Of a stretch of 64,000 bases of DNA, positions 16,840 to 25,931 are shown piece after piece. The position numbers and the translations under genes were made by a program. The stretch's first letter is position 1, and each line of letters begins with the position of its first letter. This DNA comes from Gammaproteobacteria bacterium (GTDB lineage Bacteria > Pseudomonadota > Gammaproteobacteria > Pseudomonadales > Azotimanducaceae). The notes below the pieces were generated by a model. It did no database searches. It was not told the DNA's origin and was given only the letters and a program-made list of their open reading frames with translations. The stretch covers positions 124,001-188,000 of the forward strand of contig JAUIAV010000001.1 of assembly GCA_030425195.1 (NCBI GenBank), read 5' to 3'.

Positions 16840-19065
16840 ATGACCGACAAAAAAACGATCGGGTTCCTCGGCCCGGCGTCCGCCATTCTCGATCTTCTGA
16901 TCCTGCTCATTTTCCTGTTCATGCCCAGAAGTGGCATGGAAGAGCTCGCCGTGGCCTATCTGCTCTTCCCCATCGTCATCGTGCGGCTGATCATCGCTGT
17001 CGTCAGTCTGGTCACGGCTGCCCGGCAGCGGCGGTGGCTCCTGGGCGGTTATACGCTGCTCGCGCTTCTGGTGCTCGCCTGGTTCTGGGTGGTCGGTTCG
17101 GCCATGAAGCCGACCTACGAACCTCTCCACAAGGTGCTGAGGCAGGAGGCCCGACTGCAGTTGAAGCGTTTCGGCGACCATATGGACCGGCGCGCCTATG
17201 ACGCACGCCGGGAAAGACAGCACGAAAAGGATCCGCTGCACGGACAGCTGTGCGATACGCTCGCGGACTCGCGGGACCCGGATGCCCTGAACGCGCTGCT
17301 GGCTCAGGATCTGAATCGGCCGTGCACCACCTATGATGACGACCGGGTCAGCCCGCTCCTGCACGCGGTGATTCATACCTATGGCCCCTGGTCGGGTGGT
17401 GATATCGCCCATCCACCGCTGGACGAAGACTTTCTCGCACCCGCCGTCGAACGGCTGCTCGCCGCCGGGGCGGATCCGGATCTCCAGGATGCCCATGGCA
17501 ACACGGCCCTCCACTACGCGCTGACGTTTCAGAACGAAGCACTGCTGGATGTGCTGCTCGACGGGGGCGCCTGTGTGCTCATCCGCAACCAGCTCGACGA
17601 GTCGCCGCTCAGTACCCATTCGACGTACCGTCTCAGGCAGAAGATCGAGAAGGCATCCAGCGACCCGGCCATGCTCGATCACTGCCCGACCGTCACGACG
17701 CGCACACCCGGATACGACGACGCGGCGCAGAAAACACCGGATGCCCGCCTGCTGGGAGCTCTGCGTTCCGGCCGGCTCGAGCCGGCAATCGGGGCTCTGA
17801 CCGACGGTGCCGATCCGAACGCCGTCGATCGCGAGGGCACCGTCTTCGAAGCCGCCCTCCGCAACTGCCGGGAAAACACACTGACCATGAGCCGGCTTCT
17901 GATCGAATCCGGCGCCGACGTGCAGCTGGCGAATGCGCGCGGTGAGACGCCGCTCAGGACGGCCACGAAGTACTGCCAGGAAGCCATCCGGTTTCTGCTC
18001 GACCGGGGAGCGGATCCGACCCTCGCCGACCGCAACGGAGACACGGTGCTGCACGACATGTCCCGCGTCCCGGATGAACGTCTGGAAGACACGCTGAATC
18101 ACCTGCTCGCCGCCGGTGCGGACATCGACCAGCAGAACCGTGCCGGACAGACTCCCCTCATCCGCGCCGTTCACGCCGGAGCGACACGCAACCGCCTGGT
18201 GACGGCTCTGATCGATCGGGGTGCCGCGCTGGATCTCGCCAACAACGCCGGCAACACGGCGCTGCACGTCCTGGCGGCGCGCAGACGGGACGATGGCGCG
18301 GCGGAGCTGCTCACGCTGCTCGCTGCCCGGGGAGCGGCGCTGGAGCTGCGCAACCGGAAGGCGCAGACACCGCTGATCGCGGCGGTCCGGGAGGGCAGCG
18401 AAGCTGCGGTTGCCGCCCTTATCCAGGCTGGTGCGGATGTGGACGCCAGGCGGGCACGCGGCACGCCGATGCTCGGCTCCCTCATCGCCTGTGACCCGGA
18501 CAGGCTGGCCAAGCTGGACCTGCTGCTGAACGCAGACGCCGATACCGCACTGCACAGCGACAGCGGCCCCCTGCCGCTCGCCCAGGCGTTCTACGGAAAA
18601 GCGTATCTCGACTGTCTCGAGCCCGCAGAACGGCTTCTCGAGGCCGGTGCGGATCCGAATCTGAGAGACGGGAACGGGCGTGGCGCCATCCATGGCCTCG
18701 CCGTATGGGACGGGAAAGATCCCCGGACGGCACTGGAACTGCTCCTCCGTCATGGCGCAGACATCGAGCTCAAGGATCAGCAGGGCATGACCGCGCTGCT
18801 GCTGGCCGCCAGAAACGGCACCAGCCTGCGAACGCTGGAACGCCTCGTGGAAGCCGGTGCCAGCACCCGGGCGCGGGATGGCCTCGGGAATACGCTGCTT
18901 CACGCCGCTGCGATGAACAGCAAGCCCGGAAGCGCAGAGCGATACCAGTGGGTCCTGGACCACGGTGGAGACCCGGGTGCAGAGAACTTCGAAGGTCAGA
19001 CTCCGCAGGATCGGGCCAGGCTCACCGGCAACACCCGGATCATCGAACTGACGGAAAGCCGGTGA
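16840..19065 (+). CDS. Membrane-anchored ankyrin-repeat protein
   Basis: Protein of 741 residues. Three hydrophobic helices lie in the first 90 residues (about 9-29, 35-60, 67-88), followed by a charged linker and roughly fourteen ankyrin repeats to the C-terminus (repeating LLxAGADPxxxDxxGxTALH pattern, for example LLAAGADPDLQDAHGNTALH and LLEAGADPNLRDGNGRGAIH). No catalytic domain is seen, so it is a scaffold or sensor displayed on one face of the inner membrane. The ATG follows TTTAGGA closely. It stands alone: divergent from the Tat protein and convergent with the PilZ gene (3 nt between stops). Partners are unknown. Confidence 0.9.
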   Translation: MTDKKTIGFLGPASAILDLLILLIFLFMPRSGMEELAVAYLLFPIVIVRLIIAVVSLVTAARQRRWLLGGYTLLALLVLAWFWVVGSAMKPTYEPLHKVLRQEARLQLKRFGDHMDRRAYDARRERQHEKDPLHGQLCDTLADSRDPDALNALLAQDLNRPCTTYDDDRVSPLLHAVIHTYGPWSGGDIAHPPLDEDFLAPAVERLLAAGADPDLQDAHGNTALHYALTFQNEALLDVLLDGGACVLIRNQLDESPLSTHSTYRLRQKIEKASSDPAMLDHCPTVTTRTPGYDDAAQKTPDARLLGALRSGRLEPAIGALTDGADPNAVDREGTVFEAALRNCRENTLTMSRLLIESGADVQLANARGETPLRTATKYCQEAIRFLLDRGADPTLADRNGDTVLHDMSRVPDERLEDTLNHLLAAGADIDQQNRAGQTPLIRAVHAGATRNRLVTALIDRGAALDLANNAGNTALHVLAARRRDDGAAELLTLLAARGAALELRNRKAQTPLIAAVREGSEAAVAALIQAGADVDARRARGTPMLGSLIACDPDRLAKLDLLLNADADTALHSDSGPLPLAQAFYGKAYLDCLEPAERLLEAGADPNLRDGNGRGAIHGLAVWDGKDPRTALELLLRHGADIELKDQQGMTALLLAARNGTSLRTLERLVEAGASTRARDGLGNTLLHAAAMNSKPGSAERYQWVLDHGGDPGAENFEGQTPQDRARLTGNTRIIELTESR

Positions 19066-19068
19066 GTG

Positions 19069-19593
19069 CTATTTTTCCCGGCTCTGCAGCCAGAGGCGCT
19101 CCAGCCGCCGGTGCAGATTGGACAACCGCACCGGGGGATCGAACTGGCCGTTTCTGACGGATTCCGGGAAGCGGATCCCCACCGAGCCCCGCTCCACCTC
19201 TCTGACGACGGCCCCTTCGAGCGCGGCGGAACGACCGTCGAACTCGAGCTCCACGCGGACTCGATCGCCCGTCCCGACGCCGAGACTCAGGTCGGAAACC
19301 AGCATCCCGGACAGGCTGAGATCCACCACCGTCGCGGGCGAGCTCTGCTCACCGGAGATGATCCGTGCTTGAACCTGCTTCTGGATACGTTCGGGCAGGT
19401 CTGCGATCAGCACCCGAAAACCCAGGCGTTTTTCGTTCCTTGTCAGCGGTCTACGGGCCTCGCGCGTGAAGCAGCGAGAATAATCCAAATCGCCGCTTTC
19501 AAAAACCAGCTGAGCCGATCGCGTACGTCTACCTCTACGTCTACCTCTACCTGGACCTCTACCGGCAGATCCGGCAATCAAGTACGCTGACAC
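19069..19593 (-). CDS. PilZ domain protein (c-di-GMP binding)
   Basis: Protein of up to 174 residues. The c-di-GMP motif is complete: RxxxR as RLGFR (about residues 56-60) and DxSxxG as DLSLSG (about 88-93), followed by a beta barrel ending in VGIRFPES. The first 25 residues are low-complexity Gly/Arg encoded by a hexamer microsatellite (19525-19560), so the true start is uncertain: GTG 19593 has no good ribosome site, and a TTG near residue 36 would also retain the whole PilZ domain. It sits alone between an ankyrin protein and a MAPEG gene. Probable role: second-messenger-dependent adaptor for motility or surface polysaccharide. Confidence 0.82.
   Translation of the reverse strand: MSAYLIAGSAGRGPGRGRRRGRRTRSAQLVFESGDLDYSRCFTREARRPLTRNEKRLGFRVLIADLPERIQKQVQARIISGEQSSPATVVDLSLSGMLVSDLSLGVGTGDRVRVELEFDGRSAALEGAVVREVERGSVGIRFPESVRNGQFDPPVRLSNLHRRLERLWLQSREK
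19525..19560. repeat. Hexamer microsatellite (ACSTCT)n in the 5' end of the PilZ frame
   Basis: Six hexamers in phase: ACGTCT, ACCTCT, ACGTCT, ACCTCT, ACCTGG, ACCTCT; the first four form two exact 12-mers. Read on the minus strand they encode alternating Arg and Gly/Arg. Because units are a multiple of three, length changes would alter the N-terminus without a frameshift. Confidence 0.85.
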
Positions 19594-19614
19594 ACGAATT
19601 CACGGGAGCGACTC

Positions 19615-20004
19615 ATGACCAGCCTGCCCATCACTCTGGCTACAGCATCCACACTCGGCATCATGCTCATCTGGCTGAGCGCCCGGGTCATCGCCTCACG
19701 TGTGAAGAACCAGGCGCTGATCGGTGATCAGGGCAACGAGGAACTGCTCTTCGCCATCCGGACCCAGGCGAACTTCAGTGAGTACACGCCCCTGTTCCTG
19801 ATTCTGCTGGGTCTGCTGGAATTCCACCACGCCAATCCGACGGCTCTGAAGGTATTCGCCGGCCTGTTCATCGTCTCCCGCCTGGCGCACGTTCTCGGGA
19901 TGGGTGTGGGAGCCAATCTCAGGCTTCGTCAGCTCGGCATGGTAGGCACCTTCACCGTCCTTCTCGCTGCCAGCATCCACGGTCTGTACAGCGTGCTGAG
20001 CTGA
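19615..20004 (+). CDS. MAPEG family membrane protein
   Basis: Protein of 129 residues with four hydrophobic helices (about 8-26, 55-73, 78-98, 106-126). The family signature RTQANFSEYTPLFLILL (about residues 49-65) matches the RxQxNxxEY glutathione-contact motif of MAPEG proteins (microsomal glutathione S-transferase-like). Bacterial members have glutathione transferase or peroxidase activity or none known. It converges with the BVMO gene with 5 nt between stops. A link with the soluble GST-like protein at 8.8 kb is only functional analogy. Confidence 0.9.
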   Translation: MTSLPITLATASTLGIMLIWLSARVIASRVKNQALIGDQGNEELLFAIRTQANFSEYTPLFLILLGLLEFHHANPTALKVFAGLFIVSRLAHVLGMGVGANLRLRQLGMVGTFTVLLAASIHGLYSVLS

Positions 20005-20009
20005 CCGCC

Positions 20010-21638
20010 TCAGCGCATGTCGATCTCGGGGTATCCTTCCGCCGCCGCCTGCTCGATGATCGACCGGTAGCGGGGACCGCCGCCGAAATACGCCTGATAT
20101 CGGACCGTACCGGCTTCGTGACCTGCCACGTTGGAGTTGTACCCGGTGAACCAGCCCTGGCTGCGCCGGGCGAGCATCCGCTCGTGGGCTTGGACCACCT
20201 GATCCACCCAGGCCTGCTCCCCTTCGGGCCGGGCCTCGAGCCGGGTGTGGCCCTGTGCACGCGCGTGCTCGAGCAGCGTCGTCACCCAGTCCACGGCACC
20301 TTCAATGGCCCGTGGGAAGTTGGTGGATCCCGAGACGCTCTGGGGACCGGCGACCATGAGCAGATTCGGAAAACCGTGCGTCATCAGACCCAGGTAGGTG
20401 CTCGGCCCGTTTCGCCACTTCTCGCGCAGGGTGAGATCTCCGGCACCCCGGACGTCCATCCGGTCAAATCCCCCGGTAATGGCATCGAAACCGGTGGCAT
20501 AGACGATCACATCCAGGTCGAAATGGGCCGCCGCCGTCTGAATACCCGCCGCCGTTATCCGCTCGATGGGCGTCTCGGTGATGTCCACCAGCTCGACGTT
20601 GTCCCGGTTGTAGGCTTCGAAGTAACGGGTCTCCAGAGGCAGACGCTGCATCCCGAAGCCATGATCCTTCGGAATCAGCTTTTCGGCGACCGCCGGGTCG
20701 TTCACCCGCTGCCGGATACGGTCTGCGATGTAGTCCGACATCTCCCGGTTGGCAGCCTCGTCGAAGAAGATCTCGGGAAAGTTACCCGCCAGAATCGCAA
20801 AACCCGGCTGCGCGTACAGCTCGTCCCAGAAAGCCCTGCGCCCATCCGGCGTCATGCTGTAGAACCCGCGTCGGTCCGGGACATGCTCGAACCCGTTCGG
20901 TGAGGCAGCACAGTTGGCGAAGATCTCGTCGTAGCGCGCCCGGATTGCCGCCATTTCCGGACCGGAAATTTCGGAGTTGTTCAGCGGCGTGCTCCAGTTC
21001 GGACGGCGCTGGAAGACGGTCAGCGCGCCTACCTTGTCCGCGATTTCCCCGATCACCTGAATGCCCGTGGCGCCGGTGCCGATCACCCCGACACGCCGTC
21101 CCCTGAGCGGCACCGGTTCCTCCGGCCACCAGAAAGTGTGGAAGGACTCTCCCTCGAATGCATCCATGCCGGGATACCGCGGCGGTGTGGGAACCGACAG
21201 CACGCCGATACCGGTGACGACGAAGCGCGCGGAATACCGGGCTCCGTTTTCCAGGACGAGATCCCATCGGCGCTCGTCTTCCCGCCAAGCCATGGACTCC
21301 ACACGGGCGTTGAATCGCATGTGGCGGCGCAGATCGAACCTGTCCGCGACGAAATTCAGGTAGCGCAGATTTTCCGGCTGCGAGGAAAACCGCTCCTTCC
21401 AGTGCCATTCGTCCAGCAGTTCCCGGGAGAAGGAATATCCGTACGTATAACTCTCGGAATCGAACCGGGCACCGGGATAGCGGTTGCGGTACCAGGTTCC
21501 ACCCAGGTCATCGTCCGCCTCCAGCAGAATCGAGTCGATGCCGAGATCGGTCAGACGCTTGATCTGGTAGATACCGGATACACCCGCGCCCAGCACGATG
21601 ACCTCATGCTGCTGCGGGCTCCTGTCCCGCGGCTTCAG
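20010..21638 (-). CDS. Flavin-containing Baeyer-Villiger monooxygenase (cyclohexanone-type)
   Basis: Protein of 542 residues if it starts at the CTG at 21638. FAD motif GAGVSGIY with GGTW and YPGARFDSE, the exact BVMO fingerprint FEGESFHTFWW (FxGxxxHxxxW), NADPH motif GTGATGIQV and YATGFDAITG are all present. The only ATG/GTG/TTG available in frame is GTG 21596, which would cut into the first strand of the FAD fold (it removes EVI of EVIVLGAG). CTG 21638 gives MKPRDRSPQQHEVIVLGAG, has GGAGG six nt upstream and overlaps the TGA of the preceding gene (CTGA), so it is the better start. It is co-translated with a secreted protein, downstream of an RND pump. Substrate unknown; ring or steroid-like ketones are plausible for the class. 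Confidence 0.85.
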   Translation of the reverse strand: MKPRDRSPQQHEVIVLGAGVSGIYQIKRLTDLGIDSILLEADDDLGGTWYRNRYPGARFDSESYTYGYSFSRELLDEWHWKERFSSQPENLRYLNFVADRFDLRRHMRFNARVESMAWREDERRWDLVLENGARYSARFVVTGIGVLSVPTPPRYPGMDAFEGESFHTFWWPEEPVPLRGRRVGVIGTGATGIQVIGEIADKVGALTVFQRRPNWSTPLNNSEISGPEMAAIRARYDEIFANCAASPNGFEHVPDRRGFYSMTPDGRRAFWDELYAQPGFAILAGNFPEIFFDEAANREMSDYIADRIRQRVNDPAVAEKLIPKDHGFGMQRLPLETRYFEAYNRDNVELVDITETPIERITAAGIQTAAAHFDLDVIVYATGFDAITGGFDRMDVRGAGDLTLREKWRNGPSTYLGLMTHGFPNLLMVAGPQSVSGSTNFPRAIEGAVDWVTTLLEHARAQGHTRLEARPEGEQAWVDQVVQAHERMLARRSQGWFTGYNSNVAGHEAGTVRYQAYFGGGPRYRSIIEQAAAEGYPEIDMR

Positions 21639-22720
21639 GACCCGCCTCCCGCACCCGCTTCCGTGTCGCCCGCGGCGGGACCTTCATACTCACTCTCGAG
21701 CAGACGCGCGCCGCGCAGAATGTTCCCCATGGAATAGTTGGCTTCGTGACAGGCGTATTCGTAAACCCTGTCTTCCGGTTTCGACTGCCACACGTAGCGG
21801 CCGCTCCACGGCCGTGTCCAGACGGTTTCGTCCGTCACCGTGAAGTCGTAGTAGAGATTCCCGTCTTCCATCAGCGTGAATCGCTCCGTCACCATCAGGT
21901 TCTCGTCCGCACCGGGCAGACCGCTGACGTTCCTGAAGCCCCGGGTGTTCACCACCAGCGTGTCCCCTTCCCAGTGGCCGACCGAATCACCGAGCCATTT
22001 CCGGTTCCCGGGCGGCGTATGCTCGGAATCCAGACGGATGATGCGCGCATCGTGAACCATCTCCTGAAGAATCATCACATGAGTGTCCGTCTGCACGATC
22101 CTCTTGTAGTTGTTGTAGAGACTCGAGATCGTCGGAACCGTGGAGCCGAAGGAGATCAGACAGCGCTCGGAAGGCGCGAGGCTCTCCGGTCCGTCGAAGG
22201 GCCCGGGGCCGTCATGATCGAGCCAGGTCGCTTCCCCCGTGTTCTCGTGTGCGAAGCTCTGGTAGATGGTACCGAGGCGATCGCTGATACCCGGCTGGGT
22301 GTCCGGATAGCGGCCGTCCGGTGGGTCGTAGATGATCGATGTCGGGACCCTGCCCTCGATCTCTCCGAGCGAGCTGCCCGGATCGATGTAGAAGAGATTG
22401 TAGCCGCCGACACCCCCGGCACCGCCGATATTGTTGCCGTCACCGCCTTCCGGCGGTGCTTCCCGGTCCGGATCGCTTTCGTCGGTGATGGCCCAATCCG
22501 CCGCCACGCTGAATCCCCAGTTCAGCAGCCTGGCGAACCAGGGATAGAGATACTCGGTCTCGCCCAGCCACTCCGGCCGTTGCGTCGGCGTCAGGGTGCC
22601 CGTGTCGTAGACACCGGTCAGATCGGGTTTGCCGGACGGGGTCCGTCGAACGTCCGCCGTGGCCGACGACACGCCGAGCAGCAGCCCGATGATGACGGAA
22701 CCCTGGAGAAATCCGCGCAT
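21635..22720 (-). CDS. Secreted protein of unknown function, coupled to BVMO
   Basis: Protein of 361 residues with a Sec signal peptide (MRGFLQGSVIIGLLLGVSSATA, cleavage near residue 22). The mature part begins DVRRTPSGKPDLTGVYD, a start often seen in large families of uncharacterised secreted proteins in steroid/aromatic-degrading and acidobacterial genomes. A glycine-rich loop (GGDGNNIGGAGGVGGYN) lies near residue 90, and a beta-rich C-terminal half contains WEGDTLVVNTRGF and FTLMEDGNLYYDFTVTD. I see no catalytic motif. ATG 22720 has AGGAGGGGG upstream. The stop overlaps the CTG start of the BVMO, so the two are tightly coupled and probably serve the same substrate. Confidence 0.8.
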   Translation of the reverse strand: MRGFLQGSVIIGLLLGVSSATADVRRTPSGKPDLTGVYDTGTLTPTQRPEWLGETEYLYPWFARLLNWGFSVAADWAITDESDPDREAPPEGGDGNNIGGAGGVGGYNLFYIDPGSSLGEIEGRVPTSIIYDPPDGRYPDTQPGISDRLGTIYQSFAHENTGEATWLDHDGPGPFDGPESLAPSERCLISFGSTVPTISSLYNNYKRIVQTDTHVMILQEMVHDARIIRLDSEHTPPGNRKWLGDSVGHWEGDTLVVNTRGFRNVSGLPGADENLMVTERFTLMEDGNLYYDFTVTDETVWTRPWSGRYVWQSKPEDRVYEYACHEANYSMGNILRGARLLESEYEGPAAGDTEAGAGGGS

Positions 22721-22775
22721 GATCCCCCTCCTGACTGAATATCCGCCACCAGTTTGACGGCTGGAAGGCGTTAAC

Positions 22776-25700
22776 TCAATTTCCGCCGGATGCCGGTTGC
22801 GGGGTTCCGCCCGCGTCGTCGAGAGTGTCGGGTTGCGCATCGAGCTCCCGCTCGAGCCGTCTGGCCGTCGCACGCGGTGAGGTCGCGGAACCGGAAAACA
22901 TCCGGTACGCCACTGGCACGACGAAAAGCGTGAAAACCATGGCGACCGTCACCCCGCTGAACACCACGATACCGATCACCTGGCGGGTTTCCGCTCCCGC
23001 TCCGCTCGCGAAGATCAGGGGAATGGTGCCCGCCGCCGTCGTGATCGTGGTCATCACGATGGGGCGCAGGCGCACTTCACACGCGTGCAGGAGCGCTTCC
23101 TGGACCTCCATGCCCTCGTCCCGCAGCTGGTTGGCGAATTCCACGATCAGAATGCCGTTCTTGGCAGCCAGACCCACCAGCATCACCAGACCGATCTGGC
23201 TGTAGATGTTGAGTGTGTTGCCGGTCAACCAGAGCCCCATCAGGCCGCCCGCCATGGCGAGCGGCACCGTGAGGATGATGGTCACCGGATGGCGGAAGCT
23301 CTCGAACTGGGCGGCCAGCGCCAGAAAAACGACGGCGATCCCGAGCAGCATGACGAACACCACCGACGCGCCGGATTCACGCAGATCCCGGGTCTGCCCC
23401 TTGTAGTCGATCACCGCCCCATCCGGCAGCGCCTCCTGGACGACGTTTTCCAGATAGGCGATGGCTTCGTCGAGCACCAGGCCGTCCGCCAGGTTGGCTT
23501 CGAACGTGATGGCGCGAACGCGGTTGAAGCGGTTCAGCGAGTTGGAATCCGCGAACTCCGTCAGTCTCACCAGGTTTGCGAGCGGAATCAGCGCTCCCGT
23601 GGTATTCGAGCGGACGTAGATGTTCTCCATGGCTGCCGGCGTGCGCTGGGCATCCCGCTCGCCCTCGAGAATGACCTCGTACTCCTCACCGTTCTCCAGA
23701 TACGTGGTCACCCGACGGGAACCGAGCATGGTCTCGAGCGTGCGGCCGATGTCGGCCACCGATACCCCCAGATCCGAAGCTCGGTTGTAGTCGATCTGCA
23801 CCTTCAGCTGCGGCTGGGTTTCCTTGTAGTCCCAGTCGAGACCGACGAGCCCCGGATTGTCCGCATCGATCCGCTCCAGCATCAGGTCACGCCACTCGGC
23901 CAGCTCCTCGTAGGATCCCCCACCGATGACGAACTGCACCGGCTTGTCCGCATTCGAGCCGAAGCCCTGACGCATGACGGGAAACGCGAACACGCCGGGA
24001 AGGTCGGCCAGCTCCCGACGGATGTCTGCGAGTATCAGCTCTCCGGAGCGCCGCTCGCCGAAGGGTGTCAGCACCACCACCGCCACTCCGGTATTGAACC
24101 GGGGGACACCCGAGAATCCTCCCGGCGTGCGGATCAGCAGGCGCTGTATCTCGCCTTTGTCCACGTACGGCATCAGCCTCCGTTCGACCTCGTTCATGTA
24201 GGGAGACATGTACTCGAACGTGGCGCCCTCCGGGCCCCGGACGAAGGTGAAGAAACTGCCGCGGTCCTCGTTCGGCGTGTATTCCTGAGGAATGATGCGC
24301 ACCAGCAGCACACAGGTCGCCACCACCAGCAGAAATCCGGCCACCGCGAGCCAGCTGTGCCTGAGCACGAAAGTCAGCATGCGCCGGTACCAGCCGTTCA
24401 CCACACTGAAGTTGTGGTCGATCATCCGGGTCAGCCGGTTTTCGCCTTCGGTCTCCCTCAGCACCTTGGATGCGAGCGCCGGTGCCAGGGTCAGCGCGAC
24501 CAGCGACGAGAACACCACGGCCGCGGCCATGGTGAGCGCGAATTCCGAGAACAGCCGGCCCACGTCTCCCTGGAGAAACGCGATGGGGACGAACACGGCC
24601 ACCAGCACGGCGGTGGTCGCGACGATGGCGAAGCCCACCTGCCGGGCACCCCGGTAGGCGGCGACCAGCGGGGTTTCGGACAGCTGATCGATACGCCGGT
24701 GGATGTTCTCCAGCATGACGATCGCATCGTCCACCACCAGCCCGATGGCCAGCACCAGCGCCAGAAGCGTGAGCAGGTTGATAGAAAATCCGAGCGCATA
24801 GAGGGCAATGAAGGTCGCGATCAGGCACACGGGCACCGTTACCGCAGGCACCAGCATGGCGCGGACGCTGCCGAGGAAGAGGAAGATGGTCAGCACCACC
24901 AGACCAACGGCAATGAACAGGGTCTTGTACACCTCGTTGACTGCGCCTTCGACGAAGATGGACGAGTCGTAGCTCTGCTTGAACTCCATACCTTCCGGGA
25001 GAGACGGCCCCAGGATCTCCATCTCCCGCTTGGCGGCCCTGGCCACATCGAGGAGATTCGCCGTGGACTGGCGGACCACACCGAGACCCACCTGAGGAAT
25101 TCCGTTTCCGCGGAAGAAAGTCCGGTCCTCTTCGGTTCCTTTCTCGACCCGGGCCACATCGCCCAGCCGCACCAGATAACCGTCCGTGCCTTCGGCGATC
25201 ACCAGCTGCCGGAAGTCCTCGGGCGTTTCGAAGTTCCGCTCCACACGCACGGTGAACAGCCGCTCCACCGATTCCACCTCACCGGCGGGCAGCTCCACGT
25301 TGCCTGCCAGCAGGGCGCGTTCCACGTCGTTCACCGTCAGCCCGCGGGCGGCCAGCGCGCGCCGGTCCAGCCAGATCCGCATGGCGTAGCGCTGAGCCCC
25401 GCCCACGAAAACACGGGCCACGCCATCGAGCACCGAGAACCGGTCCACCAGATATCGCTCGGCATAGTCCGTCAGCTCCGGCACCGTCATCCGGTCGCTG
25501 ACGAGATTGATCCACATGATCACGGAGCCGTTGGCATCCACCTTCCTCACTTCCGGCGGATCGGCCTCCCTGGGCAGACTCTGCAGCGCGCCGCTCACCC
25601 GATCGCGGATGTCATTGGCTGCCGCATCCACGTCCCGGCCGACCGAGAACTCCACCGTGATCTCACTGCTTCCGTCGCTGCTCGACGACTGGATGAACTC

Positions 25701-25931
25701 GATCCCCTCCACCCCGGCGATCCGCTCCTCGATCACCTGCGTGATACGGGTCTCGACCACGGACGCGGCGGCACCCCGATAGACGGTTTCGATGCTGACC
25801 ACGGGCGGGTCGATATCCGGATATTCGCGCAACGGCAGACGGTCGAAGGCAATCAGGCCGAAGGCAATGAGCAGCAGAGAGATGACGGCGGCAAACACCG
25901 GCCGCCGTACAGAGGTATCGGTGAGGATCAT
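22776..25931 (-). CDS. RND efflux transporter, HAE1 family
   Basis: Protein of 1051 residues, the AcrB size, with twelve membrane helices and two large periplasmic loops. It starts MILTDTSVRRPVFAAVIS, typical of MexF/AcrB-like pumps. The proton-relay pair is in GLVVDDAIV (helix 4), and the matching lysine in GLAAKNGILIVEFANQ (helix 10). It is a proton-driven exporter of hydrophobic compounds across the envelope. Its start overlaps the stop of the membrane-fusion gene by 4 nt. No outer membrane factor is encoded here, so the pump must use a TolC-type protein from elsewhere. The gene lies 55 nt upstream of the secreted protein/BVMO pair. Confidence 0.95.
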   Translation of the reverse strand: MILTDTSVRRPVFAAVISLLLIAFGLIAFDRLPLREYPDIDPPVVSIETVYRGAAASVVETRITQVIEERIAGVEGIEFIQSSSSDGSSEITVEFSVGRDVDAAANDIRDRVSGALQSLPREADPPEVRKVDANGSVIMWINLVSDRMTVPELTDYAERYLVDRFSVLDGVARVFVGGAQRYAMRIWLDRRALAARGLTVNDVERALLAGNVELPAGEVESVERLFTVRVERNFETPEDFRQLVIAEGTDGYLVRLGDVARVEKGTEEDRTFFRGNGIPQVGLGVVRQSTANLLDVARAAKREMEILGPSLPEGMEFKQSYDSSIFVEGAVNEVYKTLFIAVGLVVLTIFLFLGSVRAMLVPAVTVPVCLIATFIALYALGFSINLLTLLALVLAIGLVVDDAIVMLENIHRRIDQLSETPLVAAYRGARQVGFAIVATTAVLVAVFVPIAFLQGDVGRLFSEFALTMAAAVVFSSLVALTLAPALASKVLRETEGENRLTRMIDHNFSVVNGWYRRMLTFVLRHSWLAVAGFLLVVATCVLLVRIIPQEYTPNEDRGSFFTFVRGPEGATFEYMSPYMNEVERRLMPYVDKGEIQRLLIRTPGGFSGVPRFNTGVAVVVLTPFGERRSGELILADIRRELADLPGVFAFPVMRQGFGSNADKPVQFVIGGGSYEELAEWRDLMLERIDADNPGLVGLDWDYKETQPQLKVQIDYNRASDLGVSVADIGRTLETMLGSRRVTTYLENGEEYEVILEGERDAQRTPAAMENIYVRSNTTGALIPLANLVRLTEFADSNSLNRFNRVRAITFEANLADGLVLDEAIAYLENVVQEALPDGAVIDYKGQTRDLRESGASVVFVMLLGIAVVFLALAAQFESFRHPVTIILTVPLAMAGGLMGLWLTGNTLNIYSQIGLVMLVGLAAKNGILIVEFANQLRDEGMEVQEALLHACEVRLRPIVMTTITTAAGTIPLIFASGAGAETRQVIGIVVFSGVTVAMVFTLFVVPVAYRMFSGSATSPRATARRLERELDAQPDTLDDAGGTPQPASGGN

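Noticed and set aside
16690-18963. Long minus-strand extension of the Gfo/Idh frame
   Set aside because: It runs antisense through the ankyrin gene; Tat signal and ribosome site place the start at GTG 16689.
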